Positions 32,944 through 41,726 of a stretch of DNA of 64,000 nucleotides are shown in pieces; the first letter of the stretch is position 1, and each line of letters starts with the position of its first letter. The translations under genes and the position numbers were made by a program. A model generated the notes under the pieces. The model did not search any database. It saw nothing but the letters and a program-made list of their open reading frames with translations, and was not told the DNA's origin. This stretch comes from Candidatus Dormiibacterota bacterium (GTDB lineage: Bacteria > Chloroflexota > Dormibacteria > Dormibacterales > Dormibacteraceae): positions 124,001-188,000 of the forward strand of contig JAMXLM010000002.1 of NCBI GenBank assembly GCA_024280995.1, in the 5' to 3' direction.

Positions 32944-34674
32944 CGAGCCGGATTTCGGTGGGGGCACGACCCTGATGCGCAATTCGTCGAGCTGCTGTGA
33001 ATCGACCTCCGACGGGGCGCCCAGCATCAGGTCCGACATCGACTGAGTCTTCGGAAACGCGATCACGTCTCGAATGTTGTCCGTGCCGCCCAGCATCATC
33101 ACGATCCGGTCGATGCCCGGCGCGATGCCGCCGTGCGGCGGCACTCCATAGGTGAAGGCCTCGAGCAGCGTGCCGAAGCGTTCGCGAATCAAGTCAAGCG
33201 GCATGCCGAGCAGCTGGAAGACCTGCTCCTGCATCCGCGGGTCGTAGATACGCAGGCTGCCGCCGCCCAGCTCGTAGCCGTTGCACACGATGTCGTACGC
33301 GTGCGCACGAACGTCGTACGGCCGCTCCGCGACGAAGGCCATGTCATCGGCAAACGGGCGCGTGAAGGGGTGATGCGCATACGTCAGGTGTCCCTGGTCG
33401 TCTTCCTCGAAGAGGTATGTGGGGTTGATCCAGAGAAACTTCCATTCGTCCTTGCGGACCAGCTTCCTGCGCCGCGCCACGTCCTGACGGATCAAGCCCA
33501 TCACGGTCTCCGCCTTGCGCCGCCGGTCGGCGACCAGGAGGACGAGGTCGCCGTCTCTGGCGCCGGTCGCGCGGGAGATGGCGTCCCTCTCCTCTTCGCT
33601 CAGGAACTTGTCGAGCGGACCCGGAAGCCACGCCAGGCCCTGGCCGCCCGCGCCCTTGGCCACGGTCACCAGCTCGTCGAGCTCGCGGCGAGACATGTCC
33701 TTGCCGCTCGGCACGCTCATACCGCGCACCACGCCGCCTGAGGCCAGCACCTTGCGGAATATCTCGGCCTTCGTGCCGCCAAGGACGCCACCGAGGTCCG
33801 CGATCTCGAGGTCGTAGCGCAGGTCTGGCTTGTCGCTGCCATAGCGCAGGTACGACTCCTTGATGTCGAGGCGCGGGAACGGAACCGTGAGCTCGACGCC
33901 GAGGATCTCTCGCCACAGCTCCGCGAACAGTCCTTCCATCAGCGAGAAGACGTCCTCCTCGTCGCAGAAGGACATCTCGACGTCCAGCTGCGTGAATTCG
34001 GGCTGGCGGTCGGCGCGCAAGTTCTCGTCTCGGAAGCACCGCGCGATCTGGTAATAGCGCATCAAGCCCGAGACCATCAGGAGCTGCTTCAGCATCTGCG
34101 GCGCCTGTGGCAGCGCGTAGAAGCTGCCCGGATGCAGTCGCGACGGCACCAGGAAGTCGCGGGCGCCCGACGGCGAGCTGCGCGTGAGGATCGGCGTCTC
34201 GACCTCGACGAACTCGCGCTCCTCCATGTAGTCACGGATGATCCGGTTCACGCGGTTGCGAAGCACCAGCATCTGGGTCATCGGCGGCCGCCGCAGATCG
34301 AGGTAGCGATACTCGAGGCGCGTCTTCTCGTCGGGCTCCTCGGGATCCTCGATCGGAAAAGGCGGCGTCTCCGAAACGTTGATCACCTCGAGCTCATCGG
34401 CGACGACCTCGACCTCGCCCGTTTCCATCTTCGGGTTCTCCGAGCCCGCCGGCCGGCGCGACACCTTCCCCTTCACGCGGACTACGTACTCGAGGCGTAC
34501 CTCGGCATCGACGTTGCGCAGCACCACCTGCACCGCGCCCCATCTGTCGCGCAGGTCGATGAACGTGACGCCGCCGTGGTCGCGGCGGCGCGCAACCCAG
34601 CCGTACAGCTCGACGTCGCGGCCTTCGTCAGACGCGCGTAGAGAGCCGCAGTGAGGGGCGTTGAAGCCGCTCAC
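32941..34674 (-). CDS. aspS: Aspartyl-tRNA synthetase (bacterial type)
   Basis: A 577-aa class IIb synthetase. An OB-fold anticodon domain opens it (ELYGWVARRRDHGGVTFIDL). A GAD insert follows after FRDENLRADRQPEFTQLDVE, and motif 3 is GIAPGIDRIVMMLGG. A longer frame begins at 34701, but GTG at 34674 is chosen because it overlaps the hisS stop as GTGA. hisS-aspS is a classic operon. Confidence 0.96.
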   Translation of the reverse strand: MSGFNAPHCGSLRASDEGRDVELYGWVARRRDHGGVTFIDLRDRWGAVQVVLRNVDAEVRLEYVVRVKGKVSRRPAGSENPKMETGEVEVVADELEVINVSETPPFPIEDPEEPDEKTRLEYRYLDLRRPPMTQMLVLRNRVNRIIRDYMEEREFVEVETPILTRSSPSGARDFLVPSRLHPGSFYALPQAPQMLKQLLMVSGLMRYYQIARCFRDENLRADRQPEFTQLDVEMSFCDEEDVFSLMEGLFAELWREILGVELTVPFPRLDIKESYLRYGSDKPDLRYDLEIADLGGVLGGTKAEIFRKVLASGGVVRGMSVPSGKDMSRRELDELVTVAKGAGGQGLAWLPGPLDKFLSEEERDAISRATGARDGDLVLLVADRRRKAETVMGLIRQDVARRRKLVRKDEWKFLWINPTYLFEEDDQGHLTYAHHPFTRPFADDMAFVAERPYDVRAHAYDIVCNGYELGGGSLRIYDPRMQEQVFQLLGMPLDLIRERFGTLLEAFTYGVPPHGGIAPGIDRIVMMLGGTDNIRDVIAFPKTQSMSDLMLGAPSEVDSQQLDELRIRVVPPPKSGS

Positions 34675-35912
34675 GCGAGCCTTGTCGGCAACTCTTCCCA
34701 TCGGACCTCAGTCTGCTCGCGCTGCGTCATGTCCCGCAGCCGCGCGACACGACGTGACGCCTCTTCCTCGTTGACGATCACTACCCACCTGGCGCCGCGC
34801 TTGCTGGCCGACCGCATCTTCGATTCGAGGCTTCGCGTCTCGTAGTCGACCGCAACCGCCGCCGCGGTGCGGCAAATGCGCGCGAGCTCAGAGGCCGCGA
34901 CGTCGAGCTCGCCCTCGGGAAGGACGACGACGGCTACCGGTGAGCTGTCGCCCGCGGCCATCAGGTCGGTCACGCGGTCGAGGCCACTGGCGAACCCGAC
35001 CGCAGGAGTCGGAGGCCAGCCCTCCGCCTCGGCGAGACCGTCGTAACGACCGCCTCCGGCGAGTGCGTCTTGCTGACCCGCCGCTCCCGCCGGAAAGATC
35101 TCAAACACCGTCCGCGTGTAGTAATCGAGCCCGCGCACCAGGTGCGGGTTGAGCACGTATTCGATCGCCGCGGCGTCGAGCAGCCGCCTCACAGCGCTCC
35201 AATGCGCCGAACACTCGTCGCACAGGTGGTCGGTGATGCGCGGTGCGCGGGCCTTGAAGGGCTGGTCCTGCTCGGCCTTGCTGTCAAGCAGACGCAGCGG
35301 GTTCTGCTCGATCCGGCGCTGCGACTCGGCGCTCAGGTTCTCCGCCAACGGGCGGTAGTAGGCCTTCAGCTCTTCGAGGTACGCGGGCCGGCAGCGGTGG
35401 TCGCCGATGCTGTTGAGCTCGATGCGCAGGTCACCCAACCCGAGCGTGCTGAGCCAGTCCCGCGCGATCTCGATGACCTCGGCGTCGAGGGCCGGACCGG
35501 CGCTGCCGATCGCCTCCACATCCAGCTGGAAGAACTGGCGGTAGCGACCCTTCTGCGGCCGGTCGTAGCGAAACATCGGCCCAATCAGATAAAGACGCGA
35601 GGGCTGCGGGCCCTGGTTGAGGTTGTGCTCGAAGTAGGCACGGACCACGCCGGCGGTCGCCTCAGGGCGAAGCGCGATCGCGCGGTCGCCGCGGTCGACG
35701 AACCGGTACAGCTCTTTCGCGAAGGCGTCCGAGTCCTCGCCGGCTCTCTCGATCAGCTCCGCCGGCTCGATGATCGGCGTGACGATCTCCTCATAGCCGA
35801 ACCGCTCGGCGACCGCGGCGGCGGAGCGCTCCGCGCGTCGCCACAGGGGGCGGTCCGCCGGCATGATGTCGCGGACTCCGCGGACAGCCTTGATCGGCTC
35901 GGGACGAGGCAT
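34671..35912 (-). CDS. hisS: Histidyl-tRNA synthetase
   Basis: A 413-aa class II enzyme. VRGVRDIMP begins the N-terminus, motif 2 contains FRYDRPQKGRYRQFFQLDVE, the histidine-specific motif is LVRGLDYYTRTVFEI, and motif 3 is VGFASGLDRV. A C-terminal HGTP anticodon domain completes it. The ATG at 35912 has the strong site GGAGG 6 nt upstream. Confidence 0.96.
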   Translation of the reverse strand: MPRPEPIKAVRGVRDIMPADRPLWRRAERSAAAVAERFGYEEIVTPIIEPAELIERAGEDSDAFAKELYRFVDRGDRAIALRPEATAGVVRAYFEHNLNQGPQPSRLYLIGPMFRYDRPQKGRYRQFFQLDVEAIGSAGPALDAEVIEIARDWLSTLGLGDLRIELNSIGDHRCRPAYLEELKAYYRPLAENLSAESQRRIEQNPLRLLDSKAEQDQPFKARAPRITDHLCDECSAHWSAVRRLLDAAAIEYVLNPHLVRGLDYYTRTVFEIFPAGAAGQQDALAGGGRYDGLAEAEGWPPTPAVGFASGLDRVTDLMAAGDSSPVAVVVLPEGELDVAASELARICRTAAAVAVDYETRSLESKMRSASKRGARWVVIVNEEEASRRVARLRDMTQREQTEVRWEELPTRLA

Positions 35913-36007
35913 CAGATCCTCCGACTCGAAGATGCGCCCGCGGATTCGGCGCCCAAAAGAGCGGTCGGCCGCCCGGGCCGGCGAGACGCGGCGCAGCTTT
36001 CGAGGTG

Positions 36008-36030
36008 GAGCATCAAGATGCTCGATTGTA
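36008..36030 (-). promoter_or_regulatory. hisS-aspS promoter with operator-like palindrome
   Basis: Minus-strand TACAAT (36025-36030) is a good -10. One base beyond it lies the perfect palindrome GAGCATCAAGATGCTC (36008-36023), which would cover the transcription start. A ~100-nt leader reaches the hisS ATG; no T-box motif is visible in it. A repressor site is the simplest reading, but an RNA hairpin at the 5' end is also possible. Confidence 0.45.
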
Positions 36031-36042
36031 AGAACCGACGGG

Positions 36043-36048
36043 TAAACT
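36043..36048 (+). promoter_or_regulatory. -10 box for gene at 36062
   Basis: TAAACT lies 13 nt before the ATG at 36062, so the mRNA leader would be only about 7 nt. No clear -35 is present. The same hexamer precedes the rel gene on the minus strand (51991-51996). Confidence 0.35.
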
Positions 36049-36061
36049 CACGGGCGCTCGC

Positions 36062-36400
36062 ATGGCGACCGCATACGTTCAGATCATCTCCCTCGTCCTC
36101 GCCGGCCTCGCTCTCGTCATCGGAGCGTGGCTGCTGATCGTGGGCAAGCGACCATGGCGCGGAGCCGACGAGTCGCGCGCGCTGGCTCCGCGGGTGCGCC
36201 TTCTGGGGCTGAGCTACATCCTCGTGTTCGGGTCGGCGATGATCCAGGTCATCGCTCAGCCGACCGGTTACCAGGCAGAGGTGCTGGGCGCTTTCATGGT
36301 GGTCGGCGGGATGATCGTCATCCTCGTCGTCTACCTCGAGGCCCGGGCGACGCGCCTGGACGAGCACGAGAACCGCCTCGACAACCGGCTCAGGAGCTAG
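36062..36400 (+). CDS. Hypothetical three-helix membrane protein
   Basis: A 112-aa protein with hydrophobic segments near residues 7-27, 45-65 and 73-94 and a charged coiled C-terminal tail (ATRLDEHENRLDNRL). I do not recognise it. It is divergent from hisS and convergent with the hybrid kinase; a hairpin repeat follows its stop. Confidence 0.6.
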   Translation: MATAYVQIISLVLAGLALVIGAWLLIVGKRPWRGADESRALAPRVRLLGLSYILVFGSAMIQVIAQPTGYQAEVLGAFMVVGGMIVILVVYLEARATRLDEHENRLDNRLRS

Positions 36401-36403
36401 CCC

Positions 36404-36447
36404 CGCCCCTCACCTTCGATCCATCTCCCCTGTGGGGAGACGGAGAC
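36404..36447 (+). repeat. Intergenic hairpin repeat, copy A
   Basis: Begins CGCCCCTCACC, then ATCTCCCC-TGT-GGGGAGA with a 7-bp stem. Copy B at 61667-61708 shares the CGCCCCTCACC block, the CTCCCCT-GGGGAG hairpin and a trailing G-rich arm in the same order and orientation. Here it separates two convergent genes, so it could also end transcription, although no T run follows. Confidence 0.55.
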
Positions 36448-36448
36448 G

Positions 36449-38056
36449 CTAAAGACCCGCGGTCTCTCGGTTCGTGCGGTACCCGACCGCCGCCTTCAGC
36501 GCCTCCGCCAGGTCATCGGTCCGGATCGGCTTGCTCATGTAGTCGTCGTAGCCCGCCCGAAGACACCGCTCCTGGTCGCCCGGCCCCGCCATCGCCGTCA
36601 AAGCGATGAGTCGCGGCCGCGTCCCCCGCGGCCAGCGGCGGCAGATCGCCTCCGCGGCGGCGAGGCCGTCCATCTCAGGCATCAGCACGTCCATCAGAAG
36701 GGCGTCGTACGGCTGCTGCGCGACCGCGGCCACCGCCTCGCGGCCGTTCGAAACCACGTCCACGGTGTGCCCGAGCTTGGTCACGAGGCGTTTGAGCAGG
36801 TTCTGGTTCAGGGCGTTGTCGTCCGCGATCAAGACGCGAAGCTTGCCGGGCTCCGCCTCCTGCGCCACCTCCTGCTTCGCTCCGCGACCGCCGACCTGGA
36901 TCATCACGTCGTGCAGCGTGCGCGGCGGCACCGGCTTGGTCAGGGTCGCCTGGATGATGCCGCTGTCCGCCGCGGCGGCCTCCTCGGCGCCTGGTGCCTG
37001 GGTCGAGATCAGGATCACGGGCATCTCCTCCGCCCGGTGCACCGCGCGGAGCGCAGTCGACACCTGCAGGCCGTTGATCGCGGGCGGGCGGTGCTCGATC
37101 AGCACGATGTCGAACGGCTGTCCGACCTGCTCGTGGCCCTGCGCCTCCTCCGGTGTCGCGGTCGTGGCTGCAGCGCCCCACTGCTCGACCTGGAGGGCGA
37201 GCACACGCTTTTCGGTCGCGTCGGCCGCGACCACCAGCACCCGCATGCCCTCGAGCGTGAGCATCGTGTTCGACACACCCGACGCCAGTTCCTGGGCAAG
37301 GATCGTGAAGCCGAAGGTGGTGCCCGCGTCGGGACCGGCCTCCACCCCGCCTTGCTCGACGCGAAGCTCCCCATCCATCATCTCGACGAGGTGCTTGGTC
37401 GTGTGCAGGCTCAGCACCGAGAGGCGGTCGCCGGGCTCGAGCTTGTCGTAAGGACCGGTCACGCCGTCGAGGCCGCCGCGCAGGATGCGGGCCGGCACGC
37501 CTCTTCCGGTGTCGCGGACCTTGAAGCTCAACGCAACGAGCCCGCCGCGCTCCTCTGAGGTCAGATCGACGCCGATGCCGCCGCGATATGTGCGGTCGAC
37601 CGCGCCGTGCAGCAGCGTCAGAAGGATCTGCTCTATCCGCCGCGAGTCACCCACGACGACGTTCGGCACGTTGGGCGCCACGCTGAACGAGATGTCCAGT
37701 CCCTTCGAGCCGACCCTCTCGGAGACCATCGCCACCGTGCTCTCCACCGCCGAGCGCACGTCGAACGGGTGCAGGGCCAGCTCGAACTCGCCGCTCTCGA
37801 TCGTGACCGCGTCCAGCACGTCGTCGACGATGCGGGCAACCTCCTCGGCCGCACTCTCCACGATCGACGCGAGCTCGCGCTCCTCGCTTGTCTCCGCGCC
37901 TGTCGACAGCAGCCCCGCCGCCCCGACGACCGCGTTCAGCTGGGTCCGCAGCTCGTGGCCGATGTCCGCCCACAGCTCGGCGTCGACCTCGATCTTCCGG
38001 TCCTGGCCGTTCGCGTGCCCGTCGCCACGCTCGACGATTTCCTTGAACTCGTCCAT
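36449..38056 (-). CDS. Hybrid histidine kinase-like protein with two receiver domains
   Basis: A 535-aa soluble protein. A HisKA dimerisation domain carries H34 (IGHELRTQLNAVVGAAGLL). The HATPase region (about 95-255) keeps D-T-G-R-G (182-186), but the N box reads LLTLLHGAVDR, without the Mg-binding asparagine. Receiver 1 (271-390) is degenerate, with E321 at the phospho-acceptor position. Receiver 2 (406-525) is canonical with D412/D413, D456 and a later K in YMSKPIR. It is fused by a 1-nt overlap to cpaF, so it probably senses or controls pilus assembly. Confidence 0.82.
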   Translation of the reverse strand: MDEFKEIVERGDGHANGQDRKIEVDAELWADIGHELRTQLNAVVGAAGLLSTGAETSEERELASIVESAAEEVARIVDDVLDAVTIESGEFELALHPFDVRSAVESTVAMVSERVGSKGLDISFSVAPNVPNVVVGDSRRIEQILLTLLHGAVDRTYRGGIGVDLTSEERGGLVALSFKVRDTGRGVPARILRGGLDGVTGPYDKLEPGDRLSVLSLHTTKHLVEMMDGELRVEQGGVEAGPDAGTTFGFTILAQELASGVSNTMLTLEGMRVLVVAADATEKRVLALQVEQWGAAATTATPEEAQGHEQVGQPFDIVLIEHRPPAINGLQVSTALRAVHRAEEMPVILISTQAPGAEEAAAADSGIIQATLTKPVPPRTLHDVMIQVGGRGAKQEVAQEAEPGKLRVLIADDNALNQNLLKRLVTKLGHTVDVVSNGREAVAAVAQQPYDALLMDVLMPEMDGLAAAEAICRRWPRGTRPRLIALTAMAGPGDQERCLRAGYDDYMSKPIRTDDLAEALKAAVGYRTNRETAGL

Positions 38057-39561
38057 CAGTAAAGCTGCTCCGTGGGGGGTTGAGCCGCCGGTTCGAACAT
38101 CGACTCCGGCGGCGTGACGCCGTTCGCCTTGAAGTGGTTGGCGAAGGTCGTGCCGGTCCCGGTCGCGGTGTGATAGCCGACGGCGCGGCCGTCGGGTGTG
38201 ACCTCGACCTGGCGGAAGGCAAAGAGCTCGTTCAAACCGATCTCTCCATCCCTTAAACCGAATACCTCCGCGACGCTCACGATCTTGCGCGCGCCGCCCC
38301 GGAGACGTTCGGTCTGAACGACGACATTGATCGCCGAAGCGATCTGGCTGCGGATCGCGCGCGATGGAAGCTCGGTGCCAGCGAGCAGCACCAGGGTCTC
38401 GAGGCGGTTGATCACGTCGCGCGGGTTGTTTGCGTGCACGGTGCTCATCGACCCGTCGTGGCCCGTGTTCATCGCCTGCAGCATGTCCAGCGCCTCACCG
38501 CCCCGGACCTCGCCGACGATGATGCGGTCCGGGCGCATTCGGAGCGCATTCCGGACGAGGTCGCGGATCGTGATCTGGCCTCGCCCTTCGACGTTGGCCG
38601 GCTTCGACTCGAGGCTGATCACGTGCACCTGGCGCAGCCGAAGCTCGGCGGCATCCTCACACGTGACGATGCGCTCCGTGCCCGGGATGAAGCCCGACAG
38701 AACGTTGAGCAGCGTCGTCTTGCCGGACCCCGTGCCGCCCGACACGATGATGTTCAGCCGGCTCTTCACCGCGGCGTCGAGGTAGTCGAGGATCGCCTGG
38801 CTGGAACCGCCGGTGGAGACGATCCGGTCGGGTGTGAGGACCTCGCGGCCGAACTTGCGGATCGTGAGGCACGGACCGTAGATGGCGACCGGCGGGATGA
38901 CGACGTTGACTCGCGACCCGTCCTTGAGGCGCGCGTCGCACATCGGCTCGGACTCGTCGACGCGGCGGCCGATGGTCGAGACAATCCGGTCGATGACTCG
39001 GCGGAGGCTCGCCTCGTCCTCGAATGCCAGGTTGGTGAGCTCGATGCGACCGCGCCGCTCGACGAAGATCTGCTCGGGGCGGTTGACCATGATCTCGGTG
39101 ATCTCGGGGTCGCGCAGCGGCGCCTCGAGCGGTCCGAGGCCGATGACCTCGTCGAAGAGGATCTCGACCAGGCGCTCGCGGTCCTCGGCGGTGACGAGCG
39201 CCGCCGGTGGCTTGTTCCGGAAGTGCTCCTCGGTCAGCTGCGTCAACAGCCGGCGGATGCCGGCACGGTTGCTGATGTCGATCGCCGCCGCGTGGCGGCG
39301 AAGGAGATCGCCGTGGATCTCCGCTTTGGCCGCGGCCAGCGAAGGGCTCAGAACGCCGGGCCCGTCGAGGGTGTGGAGCGGTGACGCGACCGCCTTCAGC
39401 TGGGTGGTTCCGCCTTCGCGCGCCACGGCGCGCCGCTCGACCGGCGCGATCGAGGAGTTGCCATCCTGGTCGGCGGCCGGCTCGGTCACGGCTTCGGGCG
39501 GCGCGGTCGTGACGGCGGGCGCCTGCTGGTAGCGGCGGTCGAACCGCTCCGAGAGCTTCAT
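38056..39561 (-). CDS. cpaF: CpaF/TadA secretion ATPase
   Basis: A 501-aa hexameric ATPase powering Tad/Flp pilus assembly. A variable Pro/Ala-rich N-terminus (1-75) precedes the all-alpha domain with RNKPPAALVTAEDRERLVEI. Then come EITEIMVNRPEQIFVE, Walker A SGGTGSGKTTLL (274-285), ERIVTCEDAAELRL, and the Walker B/His region IIVGEVRGGEALDMLQAMNT. A longer frame exists, but the ATG at 39561 overlaps the HEAT gene stop as ATGA. Confidence 0.94.
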   Translation of the reverse strand: MKLSERFDRRYQQAPAVTTAPPEAVTEPAADQDGNSSIAPVERRAVAREGGTTQLKAVASPLHTLDGPGVLSPSLAAAKAEIHGDLLRRHAAAIDISNRAGIRRLLTQLTEEHFRNKPPAALVTAEDRERLVEILFDEVIGLGPLEAPLRDPEITEIMVNRPEQIFVERRGRIELTNLAFEDEASLRRVIDRIVSTIGRRVDESEPMCDARLKDGSRVNVVIPPVAIYGPCLTIRKFGREVLTPDRIVSTGGSSQAILDYLDAAVKSRLNIIVSGGTGSGKTTLLNVLSGFIPGTERIVTCEDAAELRLRQVHVISLESKPANVEGRGQITIRDLVRNALRMRPDRIIVGEVRGGEALDMLQAMNTGHDGSMSTVHANNPRDVINRLETLVLLAGTELPSRAIRSQIASAINVVVQTERLRGGARKIVSVAEVFGLRDGEIGLNELFAFRQVEVTPDGRAVGYHTATGTGTTFANHFKANGVTPPESMFEPAAQPPTEQLY

Positions 39562-40394
39562 GCGTCGATCGCCTGCTTGACGAGTCGCCGGTGCGCCCGG
39601 TCGGCGGCGTCCTTGACCTTCGGGTCCGGGTCCGCGTGTGCGAGCCGCTTCAGGCCGTCGGCCGCGCCGCGATCGCCGATCGTCGCCAGGGCCTTGCAAG
39701 CCGCGACGCGCACGGCTGCCGGCCAGCGCCGGTCGTGAGCGATACCCATCAGCGGCGACACGCGCAGCAGATCGCCACGCATGCCGCATGCCAGGACCGT
39801 GGCCACCGCGGCCCGCTCGTCAGCCGGCGCCCTCATCAAGGCCTCGATGTCCACGTCGGAGGCGGCCTGGGAAAGGGTGATCGCGAGCCGGTAGAGCGGG
39901 ATCCGTTCGGCGTTGGCCATCAGCGCCTCCACTGCACGGCGTCCGCCCATCTCGCCCAGGGCGCGCACGGCCGCGTCGCGAACCATCGGGTTGGGGTCTG
40001 AGAGCATGTCGGCGATCCAGATCGAGGCGTCGGTCAGCCTGGCGGCGCCGCAGAGGCGAGCGGCCGCGGCCCGGGTAAGCGGGTTGGCCGCGGTCAGCGA
40101 GTTGATCAGGTCTTCGTGCACCTCCGAGCGGCGGATCAGCTCGTGGAGCGTCCAGTGCGTCATCACCCCCGCTCCCGGCGCCCTGAGGGCGCCGCCGATG
40201 ATGTCGACCACCGGGCCGGGCGCCGCCAGCAGCTCCGCGGCGGTGGCGTTAAGGACCGCCGTCGTCTCGCCGGCCAGGGCCCCGTTAACAACCCGCTCAA
40301 CGCGCACCGCCACCCGGGGGCGCCCGGACGGACGGCCGACGGTGTCCGCCGGCGGCTTGGGGCTGGAACCGTTGCTGCGAAGCTGGGAGTCCAT
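39558..40394 (-). CDS. HEAT-repeat protein of the Tad locus
   Basis: A 278-aa helical protein. Repeated units such as NPMVRDAAVRALGEMGGRRA and WPAAVRVAACKALATIGDRG show tandem HEAT/PBS-lyase-type repeats from about residue 95 to the end. Such repeats mediate protein contacts. It overlaps cpaF by 4 nt and is divergent from the cpaE-like gene, so it may be a CpaF accessory factor. The first 35 residues are low-complexity. Confidence 0.72.
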   Translation of the reverse strand: MDSQLRSNGSSPKPPADTVGRPSGRPRVAVRVERVVNGALAGETTAVLNATAAELLAAPGPVVDIIGGALRAPGAGVMTHWTLHELIRRSEVHEDLINSLTAANPLTRAAAARLCGAARLTDASIWIADMLSDPNPMVRDAAVRALGEMGGRRAVEALMANAERIPLYRLAITLSQAASDVDIEALMRAPADERAAVATVLACGMRGDLLRVSPLMGIAHDRRWPAAVRVAACKALATIGDRGAADGLKRLAHADPDPKVKDAADRAHRRLVKQAIDA

Positions 40395-40490
40395 CTGGGG
40401 GGAGCGCGCTACAGTATCGGCGTTTTGGACGCCCGCGAGACCCCCGAAACGCTACAGCGGGCACGTCAGGAAGAGGGGGCGCCGGTAGGC

Positions 40491-41726
40491 GTGAGTGCCG
40501 CTCGCCGGGGCTCTGACCAGGCCCCGTCCGCCGTTCAGCTCCGGATGCGGATCCTGGAGATGTCGGCCGTTTTCTCGGAACTAAACGACGGCGTTTTGCG
40601 AGCGGTCGCGCGCCGGATGCGTCCTGTCGGCCTGGCCGCAAGGGACACACTCCGCCTCGGCGGCGACGGAGGCGACGTGGTCGTCTTTCTCGCGTCCGGG
40701 CAGGTCGAGGAGTCCGTGGCCGACCTCAGCGGCAAGGTCCTGATCACCCGCCGCCCGGCCCCGGGAGACATGGTCATCCTCCCCGCGCCGCAGGCCGACA
40801 ACCACTACGTGACCAACATCTACGGCCTGACCGACGCGGTGCTCTTGACGCTCGACCGTGACGGGTTGATGGAAGGACTTGGTACGGAGCTGCAGAAGGT
40901 CGCGGTGACGCTCGACCGGTTGTGGGAGCAGGAGCTGACCGCCGCCGCGGCGATCGCCGCACGAAGCTCGTCTCGCACACCGGCCGCGATCGTCGCGATG
41001 TACTCGGCCAAAGGCGGTTCCGGGACCACCACGCTGGCGATCAACACCGCCGCCGCCATCGCGAGGAGGTTCCCACGGCAGGTGCTGCTCGTGGACCTCG
41101 GCCAGCCGTTCGGCCACGCGGCCCTGTTCGCGGATCTGATTGCGACGGGCTCGATCGCGGGCGCCTCGAAGGCGGCGCCGGTCGACTTCGATGCCGTCCT
41201 GCGCGGCAACATCGTGAATCACCGCAGCGGGATGGGCGTGCTGCCGGGCACGCTGCGGCCCGAAGAGGTCGACACGCTGACGGGCGAGCTCGTCGGCCGG
41301 GTCCTCGACGTGGTCGTGTCGGGGCAGAAGGTCGTCGTCGTCGACGTCGGCACCTCGCTTGGCGAGGCGGCGCTGGCCGTCCTGGAGCGGGCCGACTGCC
41401 TGGTGATCGTGATCCCGCCCGAGATCGCAGCGATGACCCCGGCACGGCGGGCGATGGCGATCTTCCGCGACATCATGAACGTGCCGGACAACCGGGTGGA
41501 GCTGGTCCTCAACCAACGGTCGCCCCACGCGCCGCTCGATCGCGGCGCGGTCGAATCGATTCTCGGCCGCAAGGTGTCCGTGGTCGTCGGCTTCGACGAT
41601 TCGCGGCCGGAGGAGTCGACGCTTGCGGGCGGCCTGCTGATCCAGCAGGACCCGAACGCGGTGGTCTCGCGTGGGGCGACCGAGGTCGCGCGAGTGATCC
41701 TCTCGAGCCTCAAGCTCGATGCGTGA
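40491..41726 (+). CDS. cpaE: CpaE/TadZ-like ATPase with cNMP-binding-like N-terminus
   Basis: A 411-aa protein from GTG 40491; TTG 40425 is an alternative. Residues 20-135 resemble a cyclic-nucleotide-binding beta-roll (FSELNDGVLRAVARRMRPVG, VVVFLASGQVEE, PAPGDMVILP). Residues 165-411 are a MinD/ParA-type ATPase with deviant Walker A KGGSGTT (174-180), VLLVDLGQPFGHAALFADL and VVVDVGTSLGEAALAV. CpaE/TadZ localises the Tad machine to its assembly site. The N-terminal receiver domain usual in CpaE is replaced. A TACAGT -10 (40410-40415) lies in the divergent promoter region. Confidence 0.82.
   Translation: MSAARRGSDQAPSAVQLRMRILEMSAVFSELNDGVLRAVARRMRPVGLAARDTLRLGGDGGDVVVFLASGQVEESVADLSGKVLITRRPAPGDMVILPAPQADNHYVTNIYGLTDAVLLTLDRDGLMEGLGTELQKVAVTLDRLWEQELTAAAAIAARSSSRTPAAIVAMYSAKGGSGTTTLAINTAAAIARRFPRQVLLVDLGQPFGHAALFADLIATGSIAGASKAAPVDFDAVLRGNIVNHRSGMGVLPGTLRPEEVDTLTGELVGRVLDVVVSGQKVVVVDVGTSLGEAALAVLERADCLVIVIPPEIAAMTPARRAMAIFRDIMNVPDNRVELVLNQRSPHAPLDRGAVESILGRKVSVVVGFDDSRPEESTLAGGLLIQQDPNAVVSRGATEVARVILSSLKLDA

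Noticed and set aside
35913..36061. T-box leader before hisS
   Set aside because: No AGGGTGG-type antiterminator sequence and no terminator with T run.
36404..36447. Intrinsic terminator between convergent genes
   Set aside because: Good stem but no T run on either strand, and a near copy lies inside another operon, so it is better called a repeat.
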